A DNA stretch of 64,000 nt from Fasciolopsis buskii (Eukaryota > Platyhelminthes > Trematoda > Plagiorchiida > Fasciolidae): the NCBI GenBank assembly GCA_008360955.1, contig LUCM01001803.1, positions 451,987 through 515,986 on the forward strand, written 5' to 3'. Of this stretch, positions 41,573 through 53,400 are shown piece after piece; position 1 is the stretch's first letter; every line of letters begins with the position of its first letter. Both the position numbers and the translations under genes were made by a program. The notes below the pieces were generated by a model. It did no database searches. It was not told the origin of the DNA and was given only the letters and a program-made list of their open reading frames with translations.

Positions 41573-41701
41573 ACAATGGCCTAGATTAGGCAGGCAAACG
41601 GTTAGATATAAGTCTGTATCCGTGTAACCGGAGTGGGGACGAGTATTGCGAGAGACAGCGATGAGAACGAGAAATTAAGGTAGTTGAGTGTCATTAGCAA
41701 G

Positions 41702-41735
41702 CACAAGAACAAGAACAAGAACAACAAGAACTGCA
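41702..41735. repeat. (AAGAAC)n hexanucleotide repeat
   Basis: About five AACAAG/AAGAAC units that grade into degenerate AAC and ACG triplets up to about 41772. Read as protein they give Thr/Arg-rich or Val/Leu-rich artefacts. Confidence 0.85.
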
Positions 41736-44700
41736 ACCGCAACAAGAATAGCAACGATAACGACGACGACAAACGACAGCGGTGACCACAGGGACGACGA
41801 TGACAGCACCACAGTCATGATCACTTGTGATTTTACCATAACGGTGATATCAGCAAGAAGACAGAGACACCAGCAGGATAAAGCAGATGGGGTCACCTCA
41901 GGTCCGTTGTGTGCATGGACCAATAAAAGGGAGAAGAACTCTACCTACTTCGTAATAAGTGATTTCTGGCAAAAAAGTTTACACACATCCATTTAGACGA
42001 ATCAGTCATAGGTCACAGCGACTTTTTATTTGCGAGGAATTATACTATATGATCTTTGTGGTTTGAATATGATGTCTATTTTTATTTCGGAGCCATCATA
42101 TTCTAATGAATTGTACTTTTGTTGAATTGACGCCGAATGTTTCATTTCATTTGGCACTGGTAATTTACGACTTATTTCCCTTTTGTGCGGGTACGTCATG
42201 CGATGGGCAAATTTGGATAAGGATGCCAACTGCTTGGACGGGAGGGAGGATTGATCCGTGGAACTTTTTTTTTTCATTGTTACGATCAGTCAGCTACCGG
42301 GCTGGCAAAGGTCCACCAAATGAACAATCGTCGGCGTTGTGTGTGTCCTTTGTTTTTACCTTATCAATTCCACCAACGGGATATTCTATTTCACAATGGG
42401 GTGATCTGCTATATTGTATCCACATATAACTTACAGCTGACAACAGTGGTATCATTAGCTGTTCTGTCGTTAGTATAAATCGTTAGTAGTGCATATCTAT
42501 TGCATCGAACCCTAAGACATGAACTCAAGACTGACGATTGTGAGCCGGTCATCATTAAGACATTCGGATGTACAATCCCAATGCTGATTCAGATGTAAGC
42601 ACTACAAGACGAATCTTTTCATCGAGTTATTTTGCTTGATTCTGGTTTTCATAGTAAAACACTGCATAATACAACCGGATGCATTGTTTCGGGGCGAATT
42701 CAGTTCCCCGTTGTTCTAAGTTATACAACCAATGCTTTCCAGGAAGGGCATATTAACGGATACATTTTTTGTCTTACAGGTTGCATTTGGAACTGTAGAC
42801 GTTGCAGGTGTAACCGACCAATAAGGGTTCGACCAATGCTTGGGGCAAATTTGTTCATTCTCTTGGATACTTCGTACGGGGAAGATAGGAAACAATAACG
42901 TTGAGCTAAGAGTAAGGATAGTGCAAGTGTACCTGGGACTGGAAGTTTAACAAACAGCTTGTGGGAGTTGAGGCAACACACCACCGATAGTCAACAAATC
43001 AAATACCAATACACGTTAAAACTACACTGGAATTTTTTGGAACGGAAAGAATTTCAATGAACGACGGTTGTGTACTAAGTCACTATACACCCAGGGATTT
43101 GGTAGCCAAGTGACATTGAATCGTAATTCGTGACTTTGCTTAAAGATGCAATCACTCGTGTGTTAAGAGTAGATCGACGCAAATGCAAACAAACATCTCG
43201 GGGCACTAAGTTATGGATGCCTTCCATGCGTGGGTTTCAGAGGCTCACCGTGGATAATAACTCTTGTCGTCCCACGAACGGTCAAGGTTTCAGTGTGATG
43301 AGCTTTGACAAATAACGAGCAGATCTAAATGTTACCATGGTCGCTGACAGACAAATCGCACAGCTATATCGTATGTGCGTGTACGATGCAGAGGAGGTGA
43401 AGATGCAGCAGGCGGGGTAGATTGTCAAAGGACAGTACTTCGCTGATTACAAGATGAGAGGCTGACAGCGTGTGACAATAATCATTCGTTGACGGGAACT
43501 GAGACACCTGAATGTCATTCTCCATCGACTGCCACAAATTCAACAAGATTTTTGCGTCAATTATTATTTTTGCGTTAGTTTCGCACTCAACTCTCTGTGT
43601 TAAACCAATCATGGGTTTATGACGATTATTAGATGAGGAACAAATTGGCAAACGTATAACTCATTTTAAGTTGACTGGGAATAAAATCAAGTGATTTGCT
43701 TATTTTTTACAAAGTGTTTTAGTATTTCACTAGAATCCCATTTTAGTCGTTAGGAGCGTGAATGGATGATGATTCCACTTATGAATCACATGGTGGTTCA
43801 TCGGAGGATTTTCGTCGGTTAGGCAAGACTGTCGTTCAGAAGGGGGATACAAGACCCGAGAGTATTGGTTTTTCTTCTCAGTAGTATGGTTCGCATACCG
43901 ATAGATGAACAAAATCCATTCACCCTCCTAAGGATTCAAATGAGATTCTAGTGAGAAACTAAGAAGGGAGTGCACTAGAATAGGGATGGTTGAACAGAAG
44001 AGTACCGGGTAGGCACACCTGATGAGGGGTAATAACTGCGAAACCGGTCGTATGCTTCTAGGGAAGTTTTGTTTATCCATTCAAATGGGAATTGTTATAG
44101 CATGCTGAAAACGAACCATTATGATCGATAAACTCTGTCGTAGATGAGTTTCACTCGCCACATTCTCTCCAAGTGATTTTCACAGTCTGGCAAAGCTCAT
44201 CGCGGATTATCCAATTTGTGTTGTAACAATTTAATGTTCGCAAACGCAGGACTTCAAATTGCACGTTCTCACTAAGCGCACAGGCAAAATGCTAACTAGG
44301 GAGTCACATAAACAGGCAGGCAGAGATGGACAAACAAACATGTGGACGCACAGTGAGATAGACAAATAGACAGGGGTTACATGGATTTAGCATGCAGAAT
44401 TTGACTAAGAGCACAATACAGAACAGGAGTCGGACATATCGAGCGCAGGACCGGTTACGCGGGCCGAAGTCCACAACTGTGACGAATATTTTCATTGCTG
44501 CCCCCCTCTTGTGTCTAGTCGCACAATGTGTTTTGCTCGTAGCGTTTGATTTGATTCCCCCTCCCTCAACTTCCGAAAAAATGTGGACACGCTATTTTGT
44601 CCCTGATACAAACCAAGGTGGAGAAAGAGCCCACCACAAATTTTGTTCACAACGTATGCAGACAAATAAACTGATTTTGTATCTGGGACACCAGATCAGC

Positions 44701-45809
44701 ACTATTGTAACTACAAACAAGACCAGTACATGCTAACCCTGGACCTGAAAGAGATTGTGTTGGCCTTTATTGGAGGGGGTCTCGTGGCGAAAAGTGTGAA
44801 AGTAATTCCGTCCAAATCTGGACTGACGAGCAGGGAGAGACTCGTAGAGAGCGAGAAAGGGACGAATGGTGTGTAGGTGACTTTGCTTCTGTCCAATTTA
44901 CTTTCTTAGGGAGAAGAATAGTAAGTATAAAATTAGTAGTCAGTATGCGCAAGAGCGGAACTATGGTGACACAACGAGGACTACGCACCTAAAGTTATTT
45001 AAAATGGCATTCATTGCCAAGGTAGCAATAATCTCATGAATGCAATCAATGCCAAACAGTGCATGGGACTGGACGGCTTCGAGGTTTGTTGTGTTAGGAA
45101 CATGTTAGACCTGGGCAACCCGTAATAACGCCAAATCGGTAACCCGGTTGGGAAGAGATGCACATGCACTGAAGCCATAAATACGGGGTACACGAACACA
45201 GACCAATAGGCAAACACAAGGGGGTCATTATCATGCAAGCGATTTTTTAAATCCGTCGTCCGCCCGGGGATAGTTTGGCAGGCATAACCAATTTTCGACA
45301 TTGTAATTTTCAGGGTCTTACGAAATTAACGGACAAAGTAGTTACTCCATAGTAAAAATAACCATTCAGTTAGAGAAAGCTAGTGGAATGCAACGTAATG
45401 TTATCATTATTATTATTATCATTCTTATTGCGCCACTAACCATTATTTGTGTTGGTGATGAATTAGACCAATTTTGAAATATGCTTTTCTGTAAGTCCCA
45501 TGGAAACTCATTCAACCGGACACAAAGAAACAATCCCACATGGGAATTGGGATTCAGGGTAAACTGTTTCACTCGCGACCACTCATACCCCCGAGTTGAA
45601 GCCCCATTTAAGGACATTGTAGTTGGTGGTTTCTAGTATACCTACTATGAATCGAAATCATTAGGTGGTTCTTACGATGGTTGATGGGTGAATCTATTAG
45701 GAAAGTCTTCCTTAAATTAATCCGCTCAATCCATGGAATGCATCGAATTTTCGACTAAGATTAAAGAGATTAAAGTATGAAGTTTCTGAAATGACATTGT
45801 TTATCGACT

Positions 45810-45838
45810 ATTATTATTATTGTTATTATTAGCGTCAC

Positions 45839-45872
<34 letters not shown>

Positions 45873-45873
45873 A
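45810..45873. repeat. (TTA)n then (TTG)n triplet repeats
   Basis: A short TTA array (45810-45830) and a pure run of about eleven TTG units (45839-45872), separated by AGCGTCACTG. Confidence 0.95.
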
Positions 45874-46114
45874 TAATTAATCCTGTTATGTGTAGGAGTG
45901 ATAATTCGGCACACTGCGTCAGGTCTTGAGAACTCCATATAAAAAGTCTTTTAAACACGAACAAGCCTGTTTGCTCATTATATTTTTTAACGACGCTACC
46001 AGGGCCGTTTTGGAACTCACCGCTTTTACGCTGTGTGATTGGACCAATAGCGTGGTAATAATGACGCACAAACAGAACGAAACAGTACTGAATACACACA
46101 CTGACAGATGCAGA

Positions 46115-46116
<2 letters not shown>

Positions 46117-46145
<29 letters not shown>
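46117..46145. repeat. (CA)n microsatellite
   Basis: About 14 uninterrupted CA units. Confidence 0.95.
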
Positions 46146-46147
<2 letters not shown>

Positions 46148-47473
46148 AGCCACATATTTACACTACTTTCTATCAAACGTGCCACCTTAGTGCTGATTCA
46201 TCTGCAGATCCGTCTCTTTGTTATTCTGACACTGGCGTGACAAAACCCTGTCATTTGTTTAAGAAGGTAGCATATTTTCCAGTTGTCCTTTGTTTAACGT
46301 TAGTCCATGTCATGTGGGTTGTCATACTATGGGAAATTGAAGTCGGAAAACCCAAGCGTTTCATCGGAAAGTTCTTCATTGGACAATGATCCACTTGACG
46401 CAGTTGTCTCGATTTTCCACTCCTAAATGTCCAAAAGAAAATAGAAGAAACGCGTGTACAATTGTTTCATACAACTAGATGAACCAACAAATGGCCGGGT
46501 ATTGCTAATGACCCGAGTTAACGTTGACTGGAAGTCCCGGCATGCATGTGCGAATGGATGTTGTCGGCACGTTAGGTGAACCTCCATCGGCATAATTTTT
46601 CAAAATAACTGATTTGATTATTCCACCTGGTTTGAGAGTTCGCTCTATTTATGGTATTTATCATATTTTTGACAACGAGTGACGAATGGATCGCTCACGT
46701 GCACTTTGTGGTGAATTAGCCGCACGATCATCAATGAACGAAATAGGTTAACAGGACGAATAGCAGTACAGTTGTTGTCCGTGGTTTACAATTTGGTTAA
46801 ATGTGAATAATCTTAACAGGTTTTGTATGCGACAGAGTTAAAAATTTGGTACATCCCCAACAACTCAGGATGTGGGGTGTGCAAAGAACAATTGTGTTCA
46901 GGCTAATTGCGCTTGCTTCGGTGACGGCAAACGCTGGGTTTTCCCATCTTCTGGTTAGAACTAATCGGCTTCGATGCAGCTGAATAGTGAAATTTCAGAT
47001 GGATTTGACATGAATTTTCGATGATCCTTTCAACGCGGAATGCATTGTATGCGCACCTGTTGCATCACTGCCTTTCTACGGAGTTGGCGAATAAGCCATT
47101 GTGGATTTGTTGTTCTATTTTTTTAAAACCTCGTGATCGACTAGTCCGTCTCTCAGATCGCAGTTGTTGCATTACCACCAGTCGACGTGACGTCGTCATT
47201 GCTCATTTGCGATCCAATTGCCTCGTGCACCAGGCATAAGGATTCAGAATCGTCAACCATAATTGCAAAACACTCCAACCTAATTGTCATATCTCCCTCC
47301 TGTTTCATGTTCTTCTTAACTTTCATCCTTTCCAATTATTAGTTAACGATTTACATGACCGATTGTTTGCAAATATCGCGGAAATAAAAGTCGGTAGATA
47401 AATCTTTCGAGTCAAAACAGGAGCATCGAAGAAACTGTTGAAGAAGCGCTAACTAAAAGTGATAAATTTACGT

Positions 47474-47536
47474 GCATGGTAGCTCAGGGGTTAATCATCT
47501 CGGCAGTCGAGAGTTCATCATTTCGATTCCGGTCCA
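47474..47536 (+). repeat. tRNA-like sequence (SINE head or tRNA pseudogene)
   Basis: GCATGGTAGCTCAGGGGTTA is a good A-box and D-arm pattern. CATTTCGATTCCGGTCC, 30 bases further on, is a B-box relic. The T-arm stem does not pair fully and no acceptor stem closes, so it is not a functional tRNA. It belongs to a different head type from the six-copy SINE family. Confidence 0.55.
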
Positions 47537-47619
47537 GAGTGTCCACTTGAGCCACAAGTTTTGATTTGGTTCTGCGGCATGCCTCGAAAAACAGATCCTC
47601 GTTTTGATCTCCTTATGAT

Positions 47620-47989
47620 ATTGCTGAACTACCAGCGGCGGTCAGATAGACTGAGAATCTGCCATTCCAAAATGTTAGGGGTTCTAACCCCAGACCGGCC
47701 ACTTAATTTGGTGGTAGGTGACAACCAGCTGTCCGCCGGTTCCTTACCCCACCTGACATCTCGGGACCTTATGTCGTTCTGTACTGCTCCAGGTTTTAGG
47801 GTCCTGGGTGCTGGTTTTGCCCGCCTGTGTAGTGGGTCCTAGCAGTTATGGAGCATGCTCCGTCCAATATAACCATGTGTAAAACTTGTCATTTTTTGTA
47901 TTGTATCATATGAACTTTTGCGTTCAAAAAGAAAGTCGCGTTTCAGTTAAGAAGTGAGGGTAAAATATAAAAATAGGAGAAAGGAACTT
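47620..47989 (-). repeat. GC-rich block next to the LINE 3' end, probable LINE 3' UTR or a separate repeat
   Basis: This segment is visibly more GC-rich than its surroundings and lies just downstream (in LINE sense) of the reverse transcriptase C-terminus. It contains a GGGGTTCTAACCCC hairpin near 47680 and the palindrome GGAGCATGCTCC near 47850, then a T-rich stretch. No second copy is seen in the window, so whether it belongs to the LINE is inferred from position only. Confidence 0.4.
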
Positions 47990-50440
47990 GCACTCGTCAC
48001 CTTGTAAAAATGTAAAACAACTCATCGAGGAATAATCATAGCACATTGTGATATATTGCTCAGGACAGTGGAGTTCTTAGAGGTATTGATTCTAGACGGT
48101 ATGGAACGAGAAGCAAATCGTGTTGAAATATGAGAGCGGCACTTTGAAAGATCGTTGTGCAGAGGATGCGTGGGATCTGAAGGAATTTTGTGGGCAAATT
48201 CCTCACATGTTGATAAGTGCTGATCACATAGATTTAGGGACAATTCAGTTGGTGATATGAAGGACACACGGCTGATAATTGATAGCCGCAGGCGGAGAAT
48301 TTCAAAGTCTTTTTTAAGTAAACCTGGAAAAATAACAGGAGAACAATAAAGAAGGATTGGAAAAACACACTGGTATAAAAATCGGGAGATGGTGCTTTGT
48401 TTCACCTTGTAGTGTCCAAACTTCCTGATTTGGAATGGCAATCGTAGGAGATTCATTACACAGGTAGAAATGGGAGAAGTTCACTTCAGATTTTTATCAA
48501 TAATAACCCCTAGGGTTTTCACAGAATCCACCTTGGTAAGTATTTTCGAGTTGATGAAAGAAGTTTCGGGTGGGGTAGGCTGACCGAGAGAGAAAGAGGG
48601 AGAGAGGGAGAGAGAGAATAGACATTCGAAATATTTAGATGTGTTGAGATTTGAACTAGCTCGTGCAGAGAAATCGTAAACGGAAGATAGGTTGTCGGGA
48701 AAACTTTGAAAATCATCGTTGTTCGAAACTGCTTGAGAGAGAGCAACATTATCAGTATACATAAATCGATGTCAGGGGAGCTAGTTGATAAGTCGCTGAA
48801 GTAAGTAGAGAGAGAAGAGAAACGGTGAAAGAACAGCACCCTGAAGCACTCCTGCGCCCAGGAGGGCGCAATGCACAGATTTCAGTGTTGCGTCTAGGGG
48901 CCTACAAATGTGATGAATAAGGGAGGCGACGACGCTCAGATTGAATCGGTTAGATTTATAGGCAAAGTGAAAAGGGTCGTCAGGAGGATACATAGAAGAA
49001 CGCAGGCGCTTAAGTATAGAACGCTTCATTAGTTTAGGACCAGATGTTAAGGCGACGGGTCGAAAGCGTTTTGCCAAAGCAGTATAACTGTCAGATTTTT
49101 GGATAGGAATGATAGTCACGGTCAGAGCCACAGCGCCGTGCCTTAAACCAGCTGAGGACAGACTGTCAGGATCAATCCCTGCGGTAATTTTAGTGGTGTG
49201 AAGAACGTTGAACACCTCTTCCCTAGAAAAAACTGTAATTGTCACATCATCACCTGCCCAAATATGACTGCGGTATAAGAGGAAGGGTGAATGAAAGCAC
49301 GATAGATGCTGCCGACATGCGCAGAAGTTTACTTATGCTTCTTCTTTTTCCCACAGAACAGTCGAATGCCATGCCATAGGAATCGATTGTTGTTACCACT
49401 CGAGAGTTGACTGGCGAATGTCATGTCGATGCTTTGGATTTCCGCTTTTATCAGGTTTGAAATACACCGCCCGCTTCAGTTATTACGGGATTTGTAGAAG
49501 TGCTCTTTGCGCCTTCTTATGGATTTCAGTTTCTAAGTGGAGACACGGCCACTCGAGACGAATAGTGCTTCTGAGAGACAGCAGATGACAAAGATTACGT
49601 TTGATGTCTCTGTGAAAAGTTTGACATTGTCATTGAATAGGTGCTTCAAAAGAGACAGGCAGATGCGAGTGAAAGGGATTTCTGAAGAAGAATAAGGTTG
49701 TTGCGTGAAAAGTTACGGAGGCGAACTTGAATTTGATTTGTTTGCCTGAAGGAATAGAAGGCTAACATGGGGTATATCTCTGGCTTTAACAGAAGTGGAG
49801 AATGAATACAACTTGAAATTGGAGCACACAGTTTCAGGGAAAATAAATCAGGGTGGCTGGTAATAATCCTATCTAAAGTGGAGCCGCATCTGGTGGGATG
49901 AACGCAGAGGTCAGTCAAATCAAGCACAGTCATTAGTAAGATAGATGCGTGATTGAAGTAACGTACAGTAATATGCAAACTGTCCTCAAGAAGGGGAACA
50001 ATAAATGCTAGAAAAGAGTAAAAAAAGATGTGATATTTTATTGCGAGCTAAAGGGGGCAATGTATAGGTTCGTTACCATTGTATTGTTATATCGAGAAAA
50101 CCTAGGATGACACTGTATCACGAGACTGTCAGTTCCGTTCAGCGATTACGCATAAACAACTTCGGACTTGCCAGGCCAGAAGGAGTTTATGCATGCTGTC
50201 ACATCGCCTCCAGTATTCTTGTCTGGAACTCCGTCCTGCCGATGGAGTCTGAAGCTGTCAATCGACACGAGTGAATCAGCGACATCCGGGTTCAGCCACA
50301 GTTCTTGTATGCAGATGACACAAGTGTGAACATGGATCGGTGACTGAAGTGTGAGGGACAGATCCAACATTTTTCGTAAACAGAGGGCGGATGTTGATAC
50401 TCAACAAAGCCAGAATAGACTTCTTGGCTGGAAGGGTGCA
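47990..50440 (-). mobile_element. CR1/Jockey-like LINE, copy 2 (endonuclease + reverse transcriptase, inactive)
   Basis: The minus strand shows, in order: an endonuclease start (ILALLSINIRPLFTKN, 50419-50369), the endonuclease Glu motif region (CIQELWLNPDVADSLVSID) and TGGDVTACI (50370-50146), a late endonuclease part with VHPTRCGSTLDRIITSHPDL (49978-49646), and reverse transcriptase pieces. The RT pieces are FRPVALTSGPKLMKR, PFHFAYKSNR, GVLQGAVLSPFLFSLY, the active-site box as MYTDNVALSQ instead of YADD, VDSVKTLGVIIDKNLK, and a C-terminus with DPTHPLHND near 48150. Order and motifs are those of Jockey-superfamily (CR1-type) non-LTR elements. It is dead: several frameshifts and stops, a small deletion before VTIIPI (about 49119), and a larger one between SVHCALL and GVLQGAV (about 48858) that removes catalytic motif A. 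Ends are approximate. Confidence 0.88.
48588..48618. repeat. (GA)n-rich tract inside the LINE
   Basis: GAGAGAGAAAGAGGGAGAGA-type run. On the LINE strand it encodes a LSLSLSPS stretch not expected in the reverse transcriptase, so it probably expanded after insertion. Confidence 0.8.
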
Positions 50441-53400
50441 TTTAACAGCTGTCTGCCAGCCAGCACAAGATGGATAAGATCTTTGAGGTGCAGTAATGCA
50501 TGGTTTCAGTCCATGTTGAGAAACAATATGGTTTTTAAACAACATTAATTCCGAGCGATCATAGCGGCGAACGGAACCAAATATCCCATAAGAAAACAAC
50601 GAAATAAGGATGACAGAACTGTAGCGCAGCCAGTCAAAGGGTGCGCGTAGTGCTCACGTTTTCACGAACTCAATACACAATAAACTGTAATGGTATTAGA
50701 CTGGAATAGCACAGCATCAGAAAATTGTCTGGATGTACTACCAGAGCCAATAGTTCCTATCCGTCCACTGGATCCAGATGAATATTAGTGAACACCAACT
50801 TACTCAGACTACCTAGAAAACAATCAAAGATAACAAACTGAAAAGATTTCTATCAAGGTGCTGCTTCCTTGTTTAGGGTGGGGTTGGTAGGATGGCTATG
50901 GCAGTTTTATTGGAACCAAGGTTTTACTTTGTCATATAGAACACGAACTACAGGGGAACTTCCGTAAACTTAATTTGTAGTGGTATTTTGTTGATTATTT
51001 ACTCATCATCAACGGAGCCACTGACAATGCAGGAGCTTGGCGAGTTGATCGCAAGCATTTCATCATCGATCGAGGTGACATCGTTATCTGGTAGGGACCA
51101 AGCATAAAGTTCAATGCCGTCGGAGAAGTCGAATATGAACATAATGGAGAGAATCCTGTACATGGTGAAGACTGCCGTCAGTTACCTTGATGATGTCACC
51201 CCGACTGGTGGTGCCAAGCTCAGCGATCAGAGCAGCTCCAACTGAGACGTCTGAGTAAGCACAAAGTATGTTATCAGATTCGCTGAAATTCCAGCCATCC
51301 TCTGTGCCAATGTTGAAATATGTAAACAGTGCGAATGGGCCATCAATTTAGTCATGACCTGGTAGTTGAAATACCCACCTTCTGCATAGTTTTGCTGCTT
51401 TCTTCCTATGATTTCTTAATTATTTCTCAATCCTGGCTCACTTTTACTTAGTACATTTTCTACACGACAATCACTGACGCCAAATCGCATGTGTATAAGT
51501 GCAACGAAATTGTTCTAGATAGATTGTGTAGGTCAAGGTATTTGTTCTCGCGCGGCTGAACACGATATTTTTCGATTTATGAAATTCTAAGAGTTTTGAG
51601 CTAGTGGTGCTCCCAGGATGTGTCTGACCTGGTGGCCGCCAACTTACGGATACAAATCCCAAAGATTGTAGTCTACAAATTTAACCAATCTGAACAAAAA
51701 CTAAACGTTGCGATATAAGCTCACATAGTTAACTCAAAAAACCGGTCGAGTACACGGTATTTGGAGTCCTTCTTTATCGCGGAACTATGCCGAAACATTT
51801 GGGAACGATGTTGGCATTCGTCGTAATCGTTTTCCTGTTGGTCATGATACAAATCCGATTGGTCTGGAATGGATCGTTTTAATGTTGATAATAATTTATA
51901 TGAAAAGTAGTTAGCCACACCAGTGGATCCTGTAATCAGTGAGTGATTGTGAATTACATTTCAAGTGAACAAAAACTGCAAGTGTTAGCTTACCGTTGGC
52001 GTGTCAAAACCATGTTTTACTCGGTGCATACGGAACAGGTATTGAGAAGGACCTACCATAATAACTGGAACGGCAAAAAATTGGCAACGTTTACAAAAAA
52101 GCTTCTGTATCGAGCATGAAAACGCTTAATCAGAACCACATTGCTGTTTCCTACCAGGTCAATGAAGTTTTGATCGTGTTCAAACAAAAATCTTTCTTTT
52201 TCGATATGGCAAGCAATGACCTCATGATTGAAGATTGCTCGTCGGTGACCCTTTTATTTCTGGACCTCAACCCACAGATTAACATTGGTATAAACATTAA
52301 TTCATGCAGTAGAAACACACCAATCGTCGTCGCAGAAGCATGGGGTCGCACCGTGGAACTAGATCACCCTTCATTTTGGTTGTACCAGTCGCTTTTTCAA
52401 ATTTCCATCCATCTCAATTTAGTAGTACAAAATAAACCACCCATGTGGTTAACTGATTGACTCTAGAGAACACCGCTCCGGATTCATCGATTTGGTCAAC
52501 CTTAAGACATTTCTATTTTAATTGAGAGTTAATCCGATCAATCTCTGTTTTATGGTCTTTATCAAACTAGCTGTCGATCGCGATCGCGATCGCGATCTCG
52601 TTTCGGGGTGAATATATTGTCAGCCTGAATTCCTTGACGGTTGACCTAAATTAAAGATATGAGAGTATACTTGTGGTTTGTGAAACCAGCCAGTTATTTA
52701 CCACAGTAACTGTTAACAATCCATATACATCTACTCATAATCTCCGTTTCTGGTTTGAGTCTCAGTTAGGGCTTGGCGGCCAAGCGCTAGGGCAGACGAT
52801 TTTTAACAAAATGGAGTGGGGAAACCAAACGATCCTTTCGTGTTTTCAATGGTATGATGAGCACTAATGCTACAAGTTCAATCACTTTATCCAGTGGCCA
52901 CTAAAACCCATTCTGATTTTGATCGTTATACGAACCTTGCCGGTTACTTTCCGGGCGAATGAACAAAGTAGCTGAACGGAATTCGAAAAGCGTTGAGATG
53001 TCGGTAATAGGAAAATTAGATAATACGTTCCGGTAATGTATTCACGGACTAATCCACCGGCACATTAGCATGCAGTGCAGAATTAAAAAATCACAGAAAC
53101 ATGTCCGATCACCGTAGTTGTTCCATTCGGATTCGGAATCATCAACGGTACGCAACTTGTTGGACGTCGTACTGGTAAAATCTAACGAACCAGTCAGTTC
53201 ACATACTACGGAGCTGTGCACCACGATCCAAGTGTTTTGATTGTTTCTGCAGTCAGAAATCGAATGTGGACGTGGACCGTCGAAATGGTTCGAGAGCCAA
53301 ATTTATATCATTGTTTGTCTTCGAAGTTCATCTCCCTGATTGACGAATCAAGCTCATATGTGCACGGGTTAGATCGCCTCGGCTACTGTCGAGCGGACTA

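Larger units (their letters stand above)
25817..47473. other. No gene recognised; 21.7 kb repeat-poor and gene-poor stretch
   Basis: I find no ORF with protein-family similarity across this stretch. It holds microsatellites (listed separately), one tRNA-like head at 31480-31545 and otherwise apparently unique sequence. ORFs of 90-130 codons at 34040, 41688, 42106, 44392 and 45770 are low-complexity or simple-repeat artefacts. Small non-coding exons, enhancers or 5' exons of the muscleblind gene could be hidden here, since none would be visible by eye. Confidence 0.5.

Noticed and set aside
41688..41996. Thr/Arg/Asp-rich ORF and its Val/Leu-rich antisense partner
   Set aside because: Both read a degenerate AAGAAC/ACG simple repeat.
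45770..46185. 127- and 88-codon minus-strand ORFs
   Set aside because: Built from the CA and TTG microsatellites (Cys/Val and Thr runs).
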